Part shown: one piece after another, positions 6,401 through 8,121 of the stretch
How positions within the stretch are numbered: position 1 is the stretch's first letter
Layout: the number at the start of each line of letters is the position of its first letter
NCBI GenBank assembly: GCA_021815285.1
Contig: JAKAHE010000091.1
Location: forward strand, 1-8,121
DNA from: Nitrospirota bacterium
Lineage (GTDB): Bacteria; Nitrospirota; JACRHJ01
Reading direction: 5' to 3'
DNA: 8,121 nt
The notes under the pieces: model-generated
The model's input: the letters and a program-made list of their open reading frames with translations, nothing else
Database searches by the model: none
What the model was told of the DNA's origin: nothing
Translations under genes and position numbers: made by a program

Positions 6401-6411
6401 CAGGTTTTTTA

Positions 6412-7824
6412 ATGTATTCAAGGTATTTTAAATTCTTTTCTGCCGTGGCGGGTTTCATGGCCGTGGCATCGGTTTCCGGTCTGGCCGCCGCGGACATGAC
6501 GGTAAACCAGCCTGTTTTAAGCAAGGATACCGTCTGGGCAGGAAAGGTAAGCGTCTTGCAGGCGGTGAAAGTGCCGAAGAAGGTTACGCTCAGGGTAATG
6601 CCGGGGGCCGTGGTGAGATTCAGCGACAAGGCTGGACTTAACGTCGAAGGAGTCCTGAAGGCTGTAGGGAATAAATCCGCTCCTGTTACCTTCACCTCTG
6701 AAGACAGCTCGCCGGTGGCGGGGTGCTGGCCGGGCATAAACTTCAGCGAACCAAAGAAAGGCTCCGCTCCCGGCTCATCGCTCAAAAGATGCATAATCTC
6801 CTACGCCGCTTCGGTAAGCATAGCCTCCTGCTCGCCGGAGATAAAAAACTGCACGATTACCCAGGGCCAGCAGGGAATAATGCTTGCGAGGAAGGCGAAG
6901 CCGGTTATTTCCGGGAACACCATCCGGGACATTGCCGGATCCGGCATAAGCTGTCAGATGGGCGCGTTCCCGACCATAACCGGTAATACCATAGAAAAGT
7001 GCAGGCAATACGGCATCCTTTCTTCACAGAACTCGGAGCCGCTTATCAGGAACAATACCATTACCGGCTGCGATACCGGAATATCCGTCCAGGCCGCTCA
7101 GCTTATAGAGGGCAATGTCATAAAAGACAACAACTGCGGTCTTTTCGCCAGTATCGCGGGCACTGTTTTTACCATCAAGAGCAACCGTTTCATAAACAAC
7201 ATAACCGGCGCGGTATGCCAGCAGTATACCTCGCCGATATTCGAAAAAAACGAGCTGACGGGAAACAAGGAAGGGCTGGTGTGCTTCCGCGCGTCCAGCC
7301 CGGTAGTGAAGAATAACGATTTCTATAAGAACAAGAAGGCGATTCTCTGCATCCAGATATCACATCCGACCATCACGGCCAACGACATACACGACAACGA
7401 AAAGGGGATATACCTGCATCTGTCGTCATACGCCCTGATAAACGGCAACAATATCTGGAACAACAAGATACAGGTGGAGCTCGGCAACATGTCGTCCGAC
7501 TGGGAGCGCCGTGTAAAGCATAAGCCGACAAGGGGACGCCAGGCCCAGAATATCAACATGGCCAGCCGGGCAAAGGCGGTGCCCGAGAAGCTTGACGACG
7601 GGGCGAAGATAATGGGCAGCGTGGACGCCACGGGAAACTGGTGGGGCGCGGACGTAACCCAGGAGATGGACAGCAAGGGGCCGCAGGCAAACATAAAAAG
7701 CCTTATAGACGGCTACGACCGACCCACGCGCACCTACAAAGGCTACTCCGGGATATACCTCGAAGACCGCATAAATTACAGCGGCTGGAAGGAAGCAAAA
7801 ATAAAGGGCGCCGGGATAAACTGA
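6412..7824 (+). CDS. Secreted right-handed beta-helix protein (NosD-like / PbH1 repeats)
   Basis: The product is a 470-aa protein with a signal peptide (hydrophobic 8-27, likely cleavage after AAA at 25-27). The N-terminal LSKDTVWAGKVSVL, VTLRVMPGAVVRF and APVTFTSE blocks align with the start of the preceding fusion protein, so the two are paralogues. Ten rungs of 20-24 residues follow from about 142 to 360, with a clear asparagine ladder (GNTI, GNTI, NNTI, GNVI, then SNRF, KNEL, NNDF, ANDI, GNNI). A Cys recurs three residues after the conserved Gly/Ala turn in rungs starting 164, 251, 275 and 297. A charged insert (about 362-395) precedes a GNWWGADVTQEM cap and a Gly/Tyr-rich tail. Many beta-helix proteins bind or cleave polysaccharides, but no lyase or hydrolase residues can be pointed to. 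The protein has no propeller, unlike its neighbour. It is separated from the fusion gene by 76 bp and from the next gene by 27 bp. Confidence 0.85.
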   Translation: MYSRYFKFFSAVAGFMAVASVSGLAAADMTVNQPVLSKDTVWAGKVSVLQAVKVPKKVTLRVMPGAVVRFSDKAGLNVEGVLKAVGNKSAPVTFTSEDSSPVAGCWPGINFSEPKKGSAPGSSLKRCIISYAASVSIASCSPEIKNCTITQGQQGIMLARKAKPVISGNTIRDIAGSGISCQMGAFPTITGNTIEKCRQYGILSSQNSEPLIRNNTITGCDTGISVQAAQLIEGNVIKDNNCGLFASIAGTVFTIKSNRFINNITGAVCQQYTSPIFEKNELTGNKEGLVCFRASSPVVKNNDFYKNKKAILCIQISHPTITANDIHDNEKGIYLHLSSYALINGNNIWNNKIQVELGNMSSDWERRVKHKPTRGRQAQNINMASRAKAVPEKLDDGAKIMGSVDATGNWWGADVTQEMDSKGPQANIKSLIDGYDRPTRTYKGYSGIYLEDRINYSGWKEAKIKGAGIN

Positions 7825-7851
7825 GATTAAATCATTCCGAAAGGGGTTGTC

Positions 7852-8121
7852 ATGAAATATTTCCTGTTCTTTTGCGCCGTCCTGCTTTTATTGCCCGGCA
7901 ATTCCCTTGCCGCAGGCATAATCAGCGGGAAGGTGAACTGCGAGGGAAAGCCGCTTGACGGGGCGTACGTATATCTCTACTCGAAATATAATACCGGGTT
8001 CAAGGGGCCGGCGGATTACAAGGCCGGGCCGACGAAAAACAAGGGTTCTTTCAGCATCTCTGCGGCAAAGGGCAGATATTACCTCATAGCAAAGAAGCCC
8101 GTGAAAGGAACGCTCGACAAT
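7852..8121 (+). CDS. Secreted Ig-like-module protein, N-terminal part (3' end outside window)
   Basis: The reading frame is open from ATG 7852 to the window end (90 codons). GAAAGGGG at 7839-7846 is a good ribosome binding site. The signal peptide has hydrophobic residues 3-15 and likely cleavage after SLA at 18-20. The mature part begins a module like those upstream: IISGKVNCEGKPLDGAYVYL, then GSFSISAAKGRYYLIAKKP. This is closest in wording to the second module of the triple-module protein (shared GKPLDG and YYL-[VI]-A-[RK]-K). It is probably co-transcribed with the beta-helix gene 27 bp upstream. How many modules it has, and whether the G-D-x-Y-G signature follows, cannot be seen. Confidence 0.8.
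   Translation, partial: MKYFLFFCAVLLLLPGNSLAAGIISGKVNCEGKPLDGAYVYLYSKYNTGFKGPADYKAGPTKNKGSFSISAAKGRYYLIAKKPVKGTLDN

Noticed and set aside
580..8121. Extracellular electron-transfer cluster with cytochromes
   Set aside because: No CxxCH haem-binding motif was found in any of the translated genes.

Overview
This window comes from a GC-rich bacterial genome. Every gene that can be supported reads on the + strand. Six consecutive genes carry N-terminal export signals: five signal-peptidase-I type and one lipoprotein type. This suggests a diderm (Gram-negative-type) bacterium with an elaborate cell surface. The domain mix (ASPIC/UnbV with FG-GAP repeats, carboxypeptidase-regulatory-like beta-sandwiches, right-handed beta-helices, PQQ-type propeller blades) resembles Desulfobacterota, Nitrospirota or similar environmental lineages. 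Nothing in the sequence fixes the phylum, so that is only an impression.

Layout. (1) 3-233 is the 3' end of an AAA+ ATPase gene of the CDC48/VCP type, unrelated to what follows. (2) 234-579 is noncoding. It holds an AT-rich 11-bp inverted repeat just after the ATPase gene and an AT-rich stretch with a plausible promoter (TTGATA-17-TATAGC) about 115 bp before the next gene. (3) 580-3063 is a two-gene unit: a lipoprotein with two Ig-like/CarboxypepD_reg-like domains, then a 550-aa secreted FG-GAP/ASPIC-UnbV protein with a strong ribosome binding site. It ends at a strong intrinsic terminator (3167-3209). (4) 3238-6335 is a translationally coupled pair: a secreted protein with three copies of the Ig-like module, then a 657-aa fusion of a right-handed beta-helix to a PQQ-type beta-propeller. 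(5) 6412-7824 encodes a 470-aa secreted right-handed beta-helix protein paralogous to the N-terminal part of the preceding fusion. (6) 7852 to the window end is the start of another secreted Ig-like-module protein, cut by the edge.

How the genes fit together. The cluster is built from few module types used repeatedly. The Ig-like module occurs in three genes (at least six copies), the beta-helix in two, and the two propeller-type folds (FG-GAP and PQQ) in one gene each. I see no catalytic motif, no haem-binding CxxCH and no transporter. The likeliest reading is a locus for structural or binding proteins of the periplasm or cell surface, grown by domain duplication and shuffling. Its actual function cannot be read from the sequence. 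The main points to follow up are the repeated ~105-residue module with a G-D-x-Y-G-x-Y-(D/G) signature, the helix-propeller fusion, a stacked-cysteine pattern in the second beta-helix protein, an 8-G tract inside the fusion gene, and the terminator with a possible alternative pairing between the two transcription units.
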